In this document: positions 14,767 to 23,954 of the stretch, piece after piece | How the letters are laid out: each line of letters opens with the position of its first letter | Numbering within the stretch: position 1 is the first letter of the stretch | Assembly: GCF_000518645.1 (NCBI RefSeq) | Contig: NZ_JADZ01000006.1 | Span: 310,001-374,000, forward strand | Origin: Curvibacter gracilis ATCC BAA-807 | GTDB lineage: Bacteria > Pseudomonadota > Gammaproteobacteria > Burkholderiales > Burkholderiaceae_C | DNA: 64,000 nucleotides | Reading direction: 5' to 3' | Notes under the pieces: generated by a model | What the model was told of the DNA's origin: nothing | Seen by the model: only the letters and a program-made list of their open reading frames with translations | Databases searched by the model: none | Program-made: the position numbers and the translations under genes

Positions 14767-16896
14767 ATGACCATGAGCCCCCCGGGCCCGGCCCCGTTCC
14801 GCCCGCAGATGACCCTTTACCGCGAGTGGCTGCAGCGTGAGCGCGGCCTGGCCTTTGACAGCTATGACGCCTTGTGGCGCTGGTCGGTGACGGACCTGGA
14901 TGCCTTCTGGCAAAGCATCTGGGACTATTTCGAGCTGCAGTCGCCCACGCCGCACACGGCGGTGCTGGCGCGCAACACCATGCCGGGCGCGCAGTGGTTT
15001 CCGGGGGCCCAGGTCAATTACGTGCAGCAGGTGTTCCGCCATGTGCAGCCGGCCCACCAGGCGGGTTTTGCCGCCTGGATCAGCCGCAACGAGAAGGGCC
15101 AGCAGCGCGAGCTCAGCTGGCCCGAGCTGCGCCGCCAGGTGGCGGCCCTGGCCCTGCACCTGCGTGCCCAGGGGGTGCAGCGTGGTGACCGTGTGGCGGC
15201 CTACCTGCCCAACATCCCCGAGGCCACCATCGCCTTCCTGGCCACCGCCAGCCTGGGGGCCGTCTGGAGCCTGTGCGCCCCCGACATGGGCACCCATGCG
15301 GTGCTCGACCGCTTCAAACAGATCGAACCCAAGGTGCTGATCGCCTGCGACGGCGTCAGCTACGGCGGGCGTGACCATGACCGCCTGCCCGTGGTCGCCG
15401 AATTGCGCCAAGCCCTGCCCAGCGTGCAGCACCTGGTGCTGCACGGCAACCTCGACCCGGCGGCCAGCCTGCCTGGGGCCACCCCCTGGGCGCAGGCCCT
15501 GCTGGGCGACGACGCTGCCACGGCCGCCTTCGAGCCCGAGTGGCTGCCGTTCGACCACCCGCTGTGGATCGTCTATTCCAGCGGCACCACCGGCCTGCCC
15601 AAACCCATCGTGCATGGCCATGGCGGCACGGTGTTGGTGGCCCTGGCCCTGAAGACCCTGCACAACGACATCGGCTGCAGCTACGAGGCCAACTCCTGGG
15701 GCGAGCGCTACCACTGGTACAGCTCCACCGGCTGGGTGATGTGGAACGCCCAGGTCAGCGGCCTGCTCAGCGGCACCACCTGCGTCACCTACGACGGCAA
15801 CCCCGGGGGCAGCCGCGACAAGCCCGACTGGGCCACCTTGTGGCGCTTTGCCGCCGAGACCGGCGTCACCTTCTTCGGCGCCGGCGCGGCCTTCTTTGCC
15901 AACTGCATGAAGGCCGGGGTGGATCTGCCCTCGGTGGGCGACCTCAGCGCCGTGCGCGCGCTGGGCACCACGGGCTCACCGCTGTCCGAAGACGTGCAGC
16001 GCTGGGGCACGGGTCAATTCCGGCAACTGCGCCAGACCCGGGCGGCGGCCGCCGGCCAGCCCGAGCTGCGAGAGGCCTATGCGCCCGAGGCCGATATCTG
16101 GTGGTGCAACATCTCTGGCGGCACCGACTTTGCCGGCGCCTTCATCGGCGGCAACCGCGAGCTGCCCCAGGTGCCCGGCCAGATGCAATGCCGCATGCTG
16201 GGCAGTGCGGTGGAGGCCTGGAGCGAGCAGGGCCAGCCCGTGCAGGGCGAGGTCGGCGAGCTGATCTGCAGCCAGCCCATCCCGTCGATGCCGCTGTTCT
16301 TCTGGGGTGATGAAGGGGGGCGGCGCTACCTGTCGAGCTACTTCGACATGTACCCCGCCGGTCACGGCCGCCGGCCTGGCGGCGGCGATGCGGGGCCTGA
16401 GGCCGGCGGCGTGTGGCGCCACGGCGACTGGCTGCGCATCGGTGCCGACGGCGCTTGCGTGATCTATGGCCGCTCCGACGCCACCATCAACCGCCATGGC
16501 TTGCGCATGGGCACCAGCGAGCTCTACAGCGCCGTCGAAGCCCTGCCCGAGGTGCTGGACTCCATGGTGGTCGACCTCGAATACCTGGGCCGCGACAGCT
16601 ACATGCCCCTGTTTGTGGTGCTGCGCGAGGGCCTCAGCCTCGACGAGGCGATGCGCCAGCGCCTGAACGACGCGGTCAAGGTGGCGCTGTCGCCGCGCTT
16701 CGTGCCGGACGAGATCTTCCAGGTGACCGAGATCCCGCGCACCCTCACCGGCAAGAAGCAGGAGCTGCCCATCAAGAAGCTGCTGCTGGGCCAACCCATC
16801 GAGAAGGTCATCAACAAGGACGCCATGGCCAACGCGGCCTGCCTGGACTGGTATGTCGACTTTGCCGCCCGCCGCGCGGCAGCCCACCCCGCTTGA
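14767..16896 (+). CDS. Acetoacetate--CoA ligase
   Basis: A 709-residue acyl-adenylate-forming enzyme that activates acetoacetate with ATP and CoA in the cytoplasm. The ATP-binding P-loop is YSSGTTGLPKPIVH starting at residue 270. The N-terminal ACAS domain with YREWLQRERGLAFDSYDALW and ERYHWYSSTGWVMWN is specific to acetoacetyl-CoA synthetases rather than acetyl-CoA synthetase. The C-terminal lysine is in TLTGKKQELPIKKLL. It is about 50 residues longer than usual because of two Gly/Ala/Arg-rich insertions, one after QLRQTR and one after MYPAGHG. AAGGAG precedes the ATG. No ketone-body or PHB genes are adjacent. Confidence 0.93.
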   Translation: MTMSPPGPAPFRPQMTLYREWLQRERGLAFDSYDALWRWSVTDLDAFWQSIWDYFELQSPTPHTAVLARNTMPGAQWFPGAQVNYVQQVFRHVQPAHQAGFAAWISRNEKGQQRELSWPELRRQVAALALHLRAQGVQRGDRVAAYLPNIPEATIAFLATASLGAVWSLCAPDMGTHAVLDRFKQIEPKVLIACDGVSYGGRDHDRLPVVAELRQALPSVQHLVLHGNLDPAASLPGATPWAQALLGDDAATAAFEPEWLPFDHPLWIVYSSGTTGLPKPIVHGHGGTVLVALALKTLHNDIGCSYEANSWGERYHWYSSTGWVMWNAQVSGLLSGTTCVTYDGNPGGSRDKPDWATLWRFAAETGVTFFGAGAAFFANCMKAGVDLPSVGDLSAVRALGTTGSPLSEDVQRWGTGQFRQLRQTRAAAAGQPELREAYAPEADIWWCNISGGTDFAGAFIGGNRELPQVPGQMQCRMLGSAVEAWSEQGQPVQGEVGELICSQPIPSMPLFFWGDEGGRRYLSSYFDMYPAGHGRRPGGGDAGPEAGGVWRHGDWLRIGADGACVIYGRSDATINRHGLRMGTSELYSAVEALPEVLDSMVVDLEYLGRDSYMPLFVVLREGLSLDEAMRQRLNDAVKVALSPRFVPDEIFQVTEIPRTLTGKKQELPIKKLLLGQPIEKVINKDAMANAACLDWYVDFAARRAAAHPA

Positions 16897-16919
16897 CGGG
16901 GGCTGAGGCAGTCGCCGCT

Positions 16920-17810
16920 TCAGCGCCGGTTGACCAGCACGATGCCCGTGCTCACCAGGGCCAGGGCGCCGAGCAGGCCGGGCGTCACCGGTTCGCCCAG
17001 CCAGCCCGCCCCCACGGCCAAGGCGAACACCGGTGTCAGAAAGACAAAGGCCGACACCTTGGTGGCCGGGTAGTGGCCGAGCACCCACATCCAGGTCAGG
17101 TAGCTGGCAAAGGCCCCCACCGCGGCCTGGATGACCACCGAACCGAGGGCGAAGGTGCTGGGCGGCCAGGCCCAATGTTCGCCCAAGGCCCAGGACACCA
17201 GCGGCAGCAGGGCCACGGACAGGGCGGTTTGATAGAACAGCTGTTTCTCCGGCCCCACCTGGCCCAGCGGCGTGCTGCGCAGCACCACCGTGGTCAGGCC
17301 CCACATCAGGCCGGCCGTCAGCCCGAGCAGATCGCCCTGCCACTGGCCGCCCGGGCCGCCTCCCAGCCGCTCGCCCAGGGCGGCCAAGACCCCGCCAAAG
17401 GCCAGCACCAGGCCCGCCCATTGCACCCGGCGCAGGCGCTCGGTGGGCAGAAAACGGGGCAGGATCAGCGCCACCCAGAACGGCGAGGTGTACAGAAACA
17501 CGGTCAGGCGCGAGGCCGTGGTGTGCTGCAGCCCCACATAGATGCACACGAACTCACCGGCAAACAGCGCCCCGGCCAACAGCCCCCAGCCCAGCGCCCC
17601 ATCGCGCTGGAACAGCGCCACGCCGCGCCAGCGGCACCAGGCCCACAGCAGGGTGGCCGCCAGCGCAAAGCGCAGCCAGGCCTGGAACACGGGCGCCATC
17701 TCCGGCACCGTGGCCTTCACCAGCACTTGCTGGAAGCCCCAGAACAGACAGCAGGCCAGCAACAGGCTCAGGGCCAGGCCGTCGAGGTGGTTTTTGCGCG
17801 TGACACTCAT
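16920..17810 (-). CDS. EamA/DMT family transporter
   Basis: A 296-residue inner-membrane protein with ten predicted helices arranged as two EamA repeats. The first begins LLLACCLFWGFQQVLVKATV and the second starts around GLTAGLMWGLTTVVL. This family exports amino acids or other metabolites. It ends 24 bp from the convergent acetoacetyl-CoA synthetase gene. Substrate is unknown. Confidence 0.87.
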   Translation of the reverse strand: MSVTRKNHLDGLALSLLLACCLFWGFQQVLVKATVPEMAPVFQAWLRFALAATLLWAWCRWRGVALFQRDGALGWGLLAGALFAGEFVCIYVGLQHTTASRLTVFLYTSPFWVALILPRFLPTERLRRVQWAGLVLAFGGVLAALGERLGGGPGGQWQGDLLGLTAGLMWGLTTVVLRSTPLGQVGPEKQLFYQTALSVALLPLVSWALGEHWAWPPSTFALGSVVIQAAVGAFASYLTWMWVLGHYPATKVSAFVFLTPVFALAVGAGWLGEPVTPGLLGALALVSTGIVLVNRR

Positions 17811-17940
17811 TTTTGGATGATAGGACGTGGTCGGTGTGTGAGTGGTCGCCTAGGTGGCGATGTCATTCCCGATCAATTGCCAGTGGCCGGCCTTGTGTCG
17901 CGCTGTAAACTTGGCCCATTTTGCGTACCACAAGCCTCCC

Positions 17941-18684
17941 ATGACCGGTGTGACCACGGGCTCTGCCCGCGCCAATTTTGATTTCAAGAGCGCCACCTTG
18001 CCCTTGGTGGCCTTGTTGATCAAGACCACCGACGCTGCGGCGCTGGTGGCCGACCTGACACGCCGTCTGAGCGACACGCCTGACTTCTTCTCCAACGACC
18101 CGCTGGTGATCGACCTGAGCGCCGTGCGCGACAGCGAGGCCAGCCTCGACTTTCCCGCTCTCATCGCGCTGTTGCGGCGCCATCGCGTGCTGCCGGTGGC
18201 CGTGCGCGGCGGCAACCCGGCCCAGACGGCCGCCGCGGTGGCCGCTGGTCTGATCGATGTGCCCGAGGTGGTGCTGCCCCAGCGCCACGAAACACCCCAG
18301 GTGGAGGTGCGTGAGGTGGTGCGCGAGGTCAAGGTCGAAGTGCCCGTGGCCGGCCCGGGCACCGTGGTGATCGACAAGCCCCTGCGCTCGGGGCAGCAGG
18401 TGTATGCGCGTGGCGCCGACATCGTGGTGCTGGCCCTGGTCAGCAACGGGGCCGAGGTGATTGCCGACGGCAACGTGCACGTCTATGCCCCGCTGCGCGG
18501 CAAGGCCATCGCTGGCGCCCGTGGCAACACCGAGGCCCGCATCTTCAGCACCTGCCTGGAGCCCGAGCTGGTCTCCATCGCCGGCATCTACCGCACCACC
18601 GAAGTGGCCCTGCCGCCCGAAGTGGCCGGCAAGGCCGCCCAGATTCGCCTGGTGGGCGAAAAGCTGCTCATCGAAGCGCTTTGA
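17941..18684 (+). CDS. minC: Septum site-determining protein MinC
   Basis: A 247-residue FtsZ polymerisation inhibitor. The N-terminal MinC_N domain runs to about residue 120. The C-terminal right-handed beta-helix, which binds MinD and septal proteins, shows IDKPLRSGQQVYARGADIVV and the ISxGAEVIADGNVHVYAPLRGKA-type region with GARGNTEARIF. The frame opens earlier at 17854, but ATG 17941 gives the normal N-terminus (GSARANFDFKSATLPLVAL). It is the first gene of minCDE. Confidence 0.96.
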   Translation: MTGVTTGSARANFDFKSATLPLVALLIKTTDAAALVADLTRRLSDTPDFFSNDPLVIDLSAVRDSEASLDFPALIALLRRHRVLPVAVRGGNPAQTAAAVAAGLIDVPEVVLPQRHETPQVEVREVVREVKVEVPVAGPGTVVIDKPLRSGQQVYARGADIVVLALVSNGAEVIADGNVHVYAPLRGKAIAGARGNTEARIFSTCLEPELVSIAGIYRTTEVALPPEVAGKAAQIRLVGEKLLIEAL

Positions 18685-18733
18685 GCCCGCCCTCATTCAA
18701 GACATTTTTCCAAGAACCAAGGACTCGCAACAC

Positions 18734-19549
18734 ATGGCCAAGATCGTCGTCGTGACCTCCGGCAAGGGTGGCGTGGGCAAGACCACCACCAGCGCCAGCT
18801 TTGCATCCGGCCTCGCCTTGCGCGGCCACAAGACCGCCGTGATCGACTTTGACGTCGGCCTGCGCAACCTCGACCTGATCATGGGGTGTGAGCGTCGCGT
18901 GGTGTATGACCTGATCAACGTGATCCACAACGAGGCCAACCTCAACCAGGCCCTGATCAAGGACAAGCAGTGCGACAACCTGTTCGTGCTGGCCGCCTCG
19001 CAGACCCGCGACAAGGATGCCCTGACGCAGGAAGGCGTCGAGCGCGTGCTCAATGAGCTCAGCACCATGGGCTTCGAGTACATCGTGTGCGATTCGCCCG
19101 CCGGCATCGAGACCGGTGCTCTGATGGCCATGCATTTTGCCGACGAAGCCCTGCTGGTGACCAACCCCGAGGTGTCCTCGGTGCGCGACTCGGACCGCAT
19201 CCTGGGCATGCTGGGCTCCAAGACCAAGCGTGCCATCGAAGGCAAGGAGCCCGTCAAGGAGCACCTGCTGATCACGCGCTACAACCCCAGCCGTGTCGAA
19301 GACGGCCAGATGCTGTCGCTGGAAGACATCCAGGACATCCTGCGCATCAAGCTGATCGGCGTGATTCCCGAGTCGGAAGCCGTGCTGCAGGCCTCCAACC
19401 AGGGCACCCCGGCCATCCATGCCCAGGGCACCGATGTGTCCGAGGCCTACAAAGACGTGGTGGCCCGTTTCCTGGGTGAAGACAAGCCGATGCGCTTCGT
19501 CGAGGCGGTCAAGCCCGGTTTCTTCAAGCGCATGTTCGGAGGACGTTGA
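18734..19549 (+). CDS. minD: Septum site-determining ATPase MinD
   Basis: A 271-residue ParA/MinD ATPase. The deviant Walker A motif GKGGVGKTTT has both lysines (Lys11 and Lys16). Other hallmarks are DFDVGLRNLDLIMGCERRVV and VCDSPAGIE. The C-terminal amphipathic membrane-targeting helix KPGFFKRMFG is intact. On the membrane MinD recruits MinC and oscillates under MinE control. It starts 49 bp after minC and is 3 bp before minE. Confidence 0.98.
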   Translation: MAKIVVVTSGKGGVGKTTTSASFASGLALRGHKTAVIDFDVGLRNLDLIMGCERRVVYDLINVIHNEANLNQALIKDKQCDNLFVLAASQTRDKDALTQEGVERVLNELSTMGFEYIVCDSPAGIETGALMAMHFADEALLVTNPEVSSVRDSDRILGMLGSKTKRAIEGKEPVKEHLLITRYNPSRVEDGQMLSLEDIQDILRIKLIGVIPESEAVLQASNQGTPAIHAQGTDVSEAYKDVVARFLGEDKPMRFVEAVKPGFFKRMFGGR

Positions 19550-19552
19550 CCC

Positions 19553-19813
19553 ATGTCCTTCCTGTCATTCCTGCTCGGTGAAAAGAAGAAGACCGCCAGT
19601 GTGGCCAAGGAACGGCTGCAGATCATCCTGGCCCACGAACGCAGCGGCCGCAGCGCCGCCAGCCCCGACTACCTGCCCGACCTGCAGCGCGAACTCGTGG
19701 CCGTGATCTCGAAGTACGTCTCCATCAACGCCGACGACATCAAGGTCCACCTCGAACGCCAGGACAACCTCGAAGTCCTCGAAGTCAAGATCGAACTCCC
19801 CGACGCCCGATAA
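19553..19813 (+). CDS. minE: Cell division topological specificity factor MinE
   Basis: An 86-residue MinE. The N-terminal membrane/MinD-binding part ([20 protein letters not shown], then [12 protein letters not shown]) and the topological specificity domain ([36 protein letters not shown]) are both complete. It stimulates MinD ATPase and confines division inhibition to the poles. The stop is 4 bp from the convergent flavin reductase stop. Confidence 0.97.
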   Translation: MSFLSFLLGEKKKTASVAKERLQIILAHERSGRSAASPDYLPDLQRELVAVISKYVSINADDIKVHLERQDNLEVLEVKIELPDAR

Positions 19814-19817
19814 ACCG

Positions 19818-20339
19818 TCACAAGGGGTGTTCTGTATAGAACTTCCCACCGTGGTACAGCAGCGGTGACGCGCCTTCGCGGTGCGCGCACTGCTCCACCT
19901 CGCCCACAAAGATCACGTGGTCGCCCTCTTCGTAGCGGCTGCGGTTGAAGCACTCGAAGGTGGCGGCGGCGCCGGCCAGCAAAGGGGCTCCGCCCACGCC
20001 TTGCGTGTAGGCCACACCGGCCCAGCGGTCGACCGTCTTCGAGGCGAAGCGCTCGGCCAGGTCCTTCTGGTCGGCGGCCAGCACATTGATCGCATAGTGC
20101 GATCCGGTGGCAAACACCCCCATCGAGGCGGCGGCCCGCGCCAGACTCCACAGCACCAGCGGCGGGTCCAGCGAAACCGAGTTGAACGAGTTGGCCGTCA
20201 GGCCCACCAGCACCCCGTCGGCAGCGCGCGCGGTCACGATGGTCACGCCTGTGGCGAACATGCCCAGCGAGTTGCGGAACTCGCGGGTGGAGAAACTGGG
20301 CGCACGGGCTTGCGCTGGGGCAGATGTGAGGGCGGTCAC
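19818..20339 (-). CDS. Flavin reductase family protein
   Basis: A 173-residue FMN-binding split-barrel protein of the HpaC/flavin reductase-like group. FRNSLGMFATGVTIVTA, LTANSFNSVSLDPPLVLWSL and the C-terminal PLLYHGGKFYTEH are family landmarks. Such proteins reduce FMN/FAD with NAD(P)H for a partner monooxygenase, but no oxygenase is adjacent. Translation seems to begin at GTG (20339). It is divergent from the alpha/beta hydrolase gene with 137 bp between, where CTATTATGGG may hold a -10 box. Confidence 0.88.
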   Translation of the reverse strand: MTALTSAPAQARAPSFSTREFRNSLGMFATGVTIVTARAADGVLVGLTANSFNSVSLDPPLVLWSLARAAASMGVFATGSHYAINVLAADQKDLAERFASKTVDRWAGVAYTQGVGGAPLLAGAAATFECFNRSRYEEGDHVIFVGEVEQCAHREGASPLLYHGGKFYTEHPL

Positions 20340-20476
20340 AGGCGATCAATGGGGTGGGGATGGGCTATTATGGGCCGTTGGCCTCCCGCCTGCCGCAGCC
20401 CGCTTTGATGACCGTGCTGGCAGGTGGCCCAGGCTCCTGTGTTCCGCGTCCCACCCCCCGTCCTGTCCGATCCATC

Positions 20477-21253
20477 ATGAACGCTCTCCCCGCCTTCACC
20501 ACCCTGGGCGCCGGCCCGACCGTTCTGATGCTGCACGATGTGCTGGGCGGGCACCTCACCTTTGCGCCGCAGGTGGAAAGCCTGGCCGCCGCCGGCTACC
20601 GCGCCGTGGCCTGGGACATGCCGGGCTATGGCCGCAGCACACCCATCGATCCCTGTTCCTTCAAAGGCCTGGCCCAGAGCTGCATCGACCTGATCGAGGC
20701 CCTCAAGGCCGGCAGCGTGGTGCTGGTGGGCCAGGGCGTGGGCGGCATGGTGGCCCAGGAGGTGGTGGCGCGCCGCCCCGAACTGGTCAACCGCCTGATC
20801 CTGTGCGCCACGCTGGCCCGGGGCTTTGACGCCTCCGGCGGTACCGAAGGCGAGCCTTTGCCTGAACTCGAGGTCGGCCATGGTCTGAGTCAATGGGCCG
20901 AATTCAACCTGCCGCGGCTGGTCGGGCCGGGTGCTTTGCCCGAAGGCGTGCTGCTGGCCAGCCATGCCATGGCCCAGATCAATCCCTCGGCCTACCGCCG
21001 CATCAATGCCGAAGCCGCCTATTTCAACCGCCAGGCGGATCTGGAGCGCATCCATGTGCCCACCTTGCTGGTGGCGGGCGAGTTCGATCGGGTGGCGCCC
21101 CCCGAGCTCATGAAGCCGATGGCAGACCGCATCGGCCGCAGCTGCACCCTGGCCGTGTTGCGTGGGGCCGGCCACATGCCGCAACTCGAGGCCCCTGAAG
21201 ACTTCGACACCGCCTTGCTCGGCTTTCTGGCCTTGCCCCGCCTGTTGCATTGA
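20477..21253 (+). CDS. Alpha/beta hydrolase fold protein lacking the nucleophile
   Basis: A 258-residue alpha/beta hydrolase fold protein. The oxyanion region LMLHDVLGGH, the acid loop AGEFDRVAPPE and the catalytic histidine loop GAGHMPQLEAPEDF are in place. The nucleophile elbow, normally G-x-S-x-G, reads VGQGVGGM (residues about 92-99): Gly replaces Ser. The codon is an unambiguous GGC. The protein may therefore be non-hydrolytic, a lyase or binding protein, or use another residue. It is divergent from a flavin reductase and 9 bp upstream of an M14 peptidase gene on the same strand. Confidence 0.82.
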   Translation: MNALPAFTTLGAGPTVLMLHDVLGGHLTFAPQVESLAAAGYRAVAWDMPGYGRSTPIDPCSFKGLAQSCIDLIEALKAGSVVLVGQGVGGMVAQEVVARRPELVNRLILCATLARGFDASGGTEGEPLPELEVGHGLSQWAEFNLPRLVGPGALPEGVLLASHAMAQINPSAYRRINAEAAYFNRQADLERIHVPTLLVAGEFDRVAPPELMKPMADRIGRSCTLAVLRGAGHMPQLEAPEDFDTALLGFLALPRLLH

Positions 21254-21262
21254 GCGGATCGG

Positions 21263-22297
21263 ATGTTCGAGGTGCGTGAGTTCGAGGTGCGCCAAGCCGG
21301 CGCTGCAAATCAGGGGACGTGCGGGCTTCATCCTGGGGCCCGTGTGGCGGCTCTGGCGCTTGGCGGCGCCGCGCTGCTGCTGGGCGCCGGATTCGGTCTG
21401 CCCAGCCCCGCCCAGGCGGCCCCCCCCGCCGCTGCACATGCTGCCGCCCACCCCAAGCCTCAGGCCTCTTCACCCGGCCATCCCGCCGCGCCCAAGGCCT
21501 CGCCTGGCGCCAACCTGGCCGAGCCTTGCAAGCAGTGGGTGCCCCGATTGCCGGGCCTCACTGCGGCGCAGTGCTCGGCCCTCAAGCTGCAGCCTTCGGG
21601 CACCCGCTCGGTGCAGGCGCGCGAACTCTGGATGGGCGACGTCGGGGCGCGCAACGCGCCGGTCAAGGTGCTGGTGCTTGGGGCCATCCATGGCGACGAA
21701 CTGTCTGCCAGCACGGTGGCCTTGCAGTGGATGGGCCTGGCCCAGGACAACGGGGCCGACGCTCTGTGGCGCTTCGTGCCCATGCTCAACCCCGACGGGG
21801 TGATGGCGCAACCGGCCCGTCGCGTCAACGCGCATGGCGTCGACCTGAACCGCAACTTTCCCACCCCGGGCTGGGCCCAGGAGGCCCCGCGTTACTGGGC
21901 CCAGCGCACCCGCAAGGACCCGCGCCGCTGGCCCGGCAACAAGCCGCTGTCCGAGCCCGAGAGCCGTTTTGTGCACGACCAGATGACGGCGTTCACGCCC
22001 GACCTGATCGTCAGCATCCACGCACCCTATGGCGTGCTCGATTTCGATGGCCCCACCGATCCGCCACGCCGACTGGGCCGGCTGATGCTCGACCCGGTGG
22101 GCGTGTTCCCGGGCTCTCTGGGCTATTACGGCGGCATGCACAAGGGCGTGCCGGTGGTCACCATCGAGCTGCCCAATGCACAGCGGGCGCCCCTGCTGGC
22201 CGAGACCCGCCAGATGTGGCTGGACCTGCACCGCTGGATGGGCGAACACCTGCCCGCCAGGACGGCCAGCGCGGCCCAGCCCGCGCGCGCGCCCTGA
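21263..22297 (+). CDS. M14 family zinc carboxypeptidase (MpaA-like)
   Basis: A 344-residue exported metallopeptidase. After a 25-residue leader, a hydrophobic signal segment ends in PAQA, followed by a Pro/Ala linker. Zinc ligands are H and E of GAIHGDEL and H of VSIHAPYG; NRNFP binds the substrate carboxylate; the catalytic Glu is in VTIELPN. The order and the SIHAPYGVLDFDGP segment resemble murein peptide amidase MpaA, which cuts the gamma-D-Glu-mDAP bond, though MpaA itself is cytoplasmic. The signal peptide suggests periplasmic murein peptide processing. The start at 21263 is not strongly supported. It ends 9 bp from a convergent PAP2 phosphatase. Confidence 0.83.
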   Translation: MFEVREFEVRQAGAANQGTCGLHPGARVAALALGGAALLLGAGFGLPSPAQAAPPAAAHAAAHPKPQASSPGHPAAPKASPGANLAEPCKQWVPRLPGLTAAQCSALKLQPSGTRSVQARELWMGDVGARNAPVKVLVLGAIHGDELSASTVALQWMGLAQDNGADALWRFVPMLNPDGVMAQPARRVNAHGVDLNRNFPTPGWAQEAPRYWAQRTRKDPRRWPGNKPLSEPESRFVHDQMTAFTPDLIVSIHAPYGVLDFDGPTDPPRRLGRLMLDPVGVFPGSLGYYGGMHKGVPVVTIELPNAQRAPLLAETRQMWLDLHRWMGEHLPARTASAAQPARAP

Positions 22298-22306
22298 TCC
22301 GAAGGC

Positions 22307-23101
22307 TCAGCGGCCTCGGGCCTGTCGCTGGCGCAGCCCCTCTGCCAGACTCAGGCACAGCAGCAGCCACACCGAGCCGCTGGCCAGGCCGGCCAGCACA
22401 TCGCTGGCGTAGTGCACCTGCAGCAGCACGCGGCTGACGGGTGCCGTCAGCACCAGCGCCCCACAGACCAGCAGCACCGGCCCGTGCCAGCGCCTGGGGC
22501 TGTGTTGCAACAGCAGCCAGGCCAGCAGGCCGTAGGTGACCAGCACGCCCGAGGCATGGCCGCTGGGAAAGCTGTAGCCCGTCTCCACCACCACGCCATG
22601 CAGGTGCGGTGGGCGCACCCGGGCAAAGCCCTGCTTCAGGCTCCAGTTCAACAAGGTGTTGCCCAGCACCCCCAGCAGCCAGATGCCGGCCTGCAGTCGT
22701 TCGCGCCGCCACAGCAGGAGAAGAGTCACCCCGATGGTCAGCACGGTCACCGGGGCCGGGTTGCCCAGCCAGGTGGGCAGGGCAAAGGCCTGCAGTGTGC
22801 CCAGGTCCATCTGCTGGCCCAGGGCTTGGGACAGGGCGCTGTCAAAGCGGCTGAGGGGCTGGCCCGGGCCGATCTGGCTGGCCAGTGCGCCAAACAGCGC
22901 CAGCGCCGGCAGCGCCCAGACCAGGCGCCGCCAGGGCGCCCCCGCTGCAGTGGCCGGCACATCGGTCTGGGCCGGTTGGCGCATCAGCAGGCCCAGGGCC
23001 GCGGTCAGGGTGAGCAGCAGCAGGGCCCAGAGTGTGAGCAGTTGCGGGGCCAGCCAGAGGGCGAGGGATTCGGGGCTGGAGAAGATCGGAGAATCAAACA
23101 T
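22307..23101 (-). CDS. PAP2 family membrane phosphatase
   Basis: A 264-residue multi-pass membrane protein. The three PAP2 motifs are complete: K-x6-RP (Lys156 to Pro164, KQGFARVRP), PSGH (179-182) and SR-x5-H-x3-D (SRVLLQVHYASD, 223-234). Such enzymes dephosphorylate phosphatidic acid, undecaprenyl pyrophosphate or related lipids on the periplasmic side. Two in-frame ATGs further upstream (23128, 23179) are open. Neighbours are a murein-type peptidase and YdcF, both envelope-related, so undecaprenyl pyrophosphate is a reasonable guess. Confidence 0.88.
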   Translation of the reverse strand: MFDSPIFSSPESLALWLAPQLLTLWALLLLTLTAALGLLMRQPAQTDVPATAAGAPWRRLVWALPALALFGALASQIGPGQPLSRFDSALSQALGQQMDLGTLQAFALPTWLGNPAPVTVLTIGVTLLLLWRRERLQAGIWLLGVLGNTLLNWSLKQGFARVRPPHLHGVVVETGYSFPSGHASGVLVTYGLLAWLLLQHSPRRWHGPVLLVCGALVLTAPVSRVLLQVHYASDVLAGLASGSVWLLLCLSLAEGLRQRQARGR

Positions 23102-23196
23102 GGGTCCTGGGCCGCAGCAAGCCGACATGAAAACCCGGAACAATACCCTTTTGTCGGACGCCCATGCCGGGCCCGGCACGCTTTCATCGGACCTCC

Positions 23197-23946
23197 ATGC
23201 TGCTGTTGTTTCTCAAGAAATTGCTCACGGCCCTGTTGATGCCGCCTTTCAGTCTGGTCTGGCTGGCCGCCCTGGGGCTGGTGCTGGGGCGGCGTCGGCC
23301 ACGCCTGGGGCGTTGGGCGGCCGGGCTGGCGCTGCTGGTCCTGGGGGCGCTGTCGTGGCCGCCGGTGGCCGATGCGCTGCTGGGCAGTCTGGAACGCCAC
23401 CCCCCACTGTCGGCGCAGGCGCTGGCGCAAGCCCAGGCCATCGTGGTCCTGGGCGGCGGCATCTACCCCGGTGCGCCGGAATACGGCGGTGAGGACAGCG
23501 TGGCCCGCCCCACCTTGCAGCGCCTGCAGTACGCCGCCACGCTGCAGCGGCGCAGCCAATTGCCCGTGCTGGTGACGGGCGGTGCGCCTGAAGGGGGGCG
23601 CCCCGAAGGAGAGGTGATGCAGAACGTGCTGGAGCAGCAGTTTGGCGTGCCGGTGCGCTGGGTGGAGTCAGCTTCGCTGGACACGGCCGGCAATGCCGCC
23701 CTGTCGGCCCCGCTGCTGCGCGCCGCCGGCGTGCAGCGCGTGGCCCTGGTCAGCCAGGCCTGGCATCTGCCACGCGCCGTGGCCCTGTTCGAGGCGCAGG
23801 GCTTCATGGTGCTGCCGGCACCCACCGGGTTCCGCACCCGGCCGCCCGGCGCGTGGAAGCGGTATTTGCCCAGCGCGGAGGCGCTGCTGGCCAGCCAGAC
23901 CGCCTTGCACGAGTGGCTGGGCCGGTTGGTGCTGGCCCGGGCCTGA
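23197..23946 (+). CDS. YdcF family (DUF218) membrane protein
   Basis: A 249-residue protein with two N-terminal membrane helices (LLTALLMPPFSLVWLAALGL and ALLVLGALSW) and a DUF218 domain: AIVVLGGGIYPGAPEYGG, VLVTGGAP, VESASLDTAGNA and VSQAWHLPRAV. This layout matches the ElyC/YdcF group involved in envelope biogenesis under stress in E. coli. It is divergent from the PAP2 gene by 95 bp. The frame opens at 23164, but ATG 23197 starts directly at the first helix. Confidence 0.88.
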   Translation: MLLLFLKKLLTALLMPPFSLVWLAALGLVLGRRRPRLGRWAAGLALLVLGALSWPPVADALLGSLERHPPLSAQALAQAQAIVVLGGGIYPGAPEYGGEDSVARPTLQRLQYAATLQRRSQLPVLVTGGAPEGGRPEGEVMQNVLEQQFGVPVRWVESASLDTAGNAALSAPLLRAAGVQRVALVSQAWHLPRAVALFEAQGFMVLPAPTGFRTRPPGAWKRYLPSAEALLASQTALHEWLGRLVLARA

Positions 23947-23954
23947 GGCCGGCC

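Noticed and set aside
20340-20476. tRNA or small RNA between flavin reductase and hydrolase genes
   Set aside because: No cloverleaf, no terminator; only a possible TATTAT -10 element is visible.
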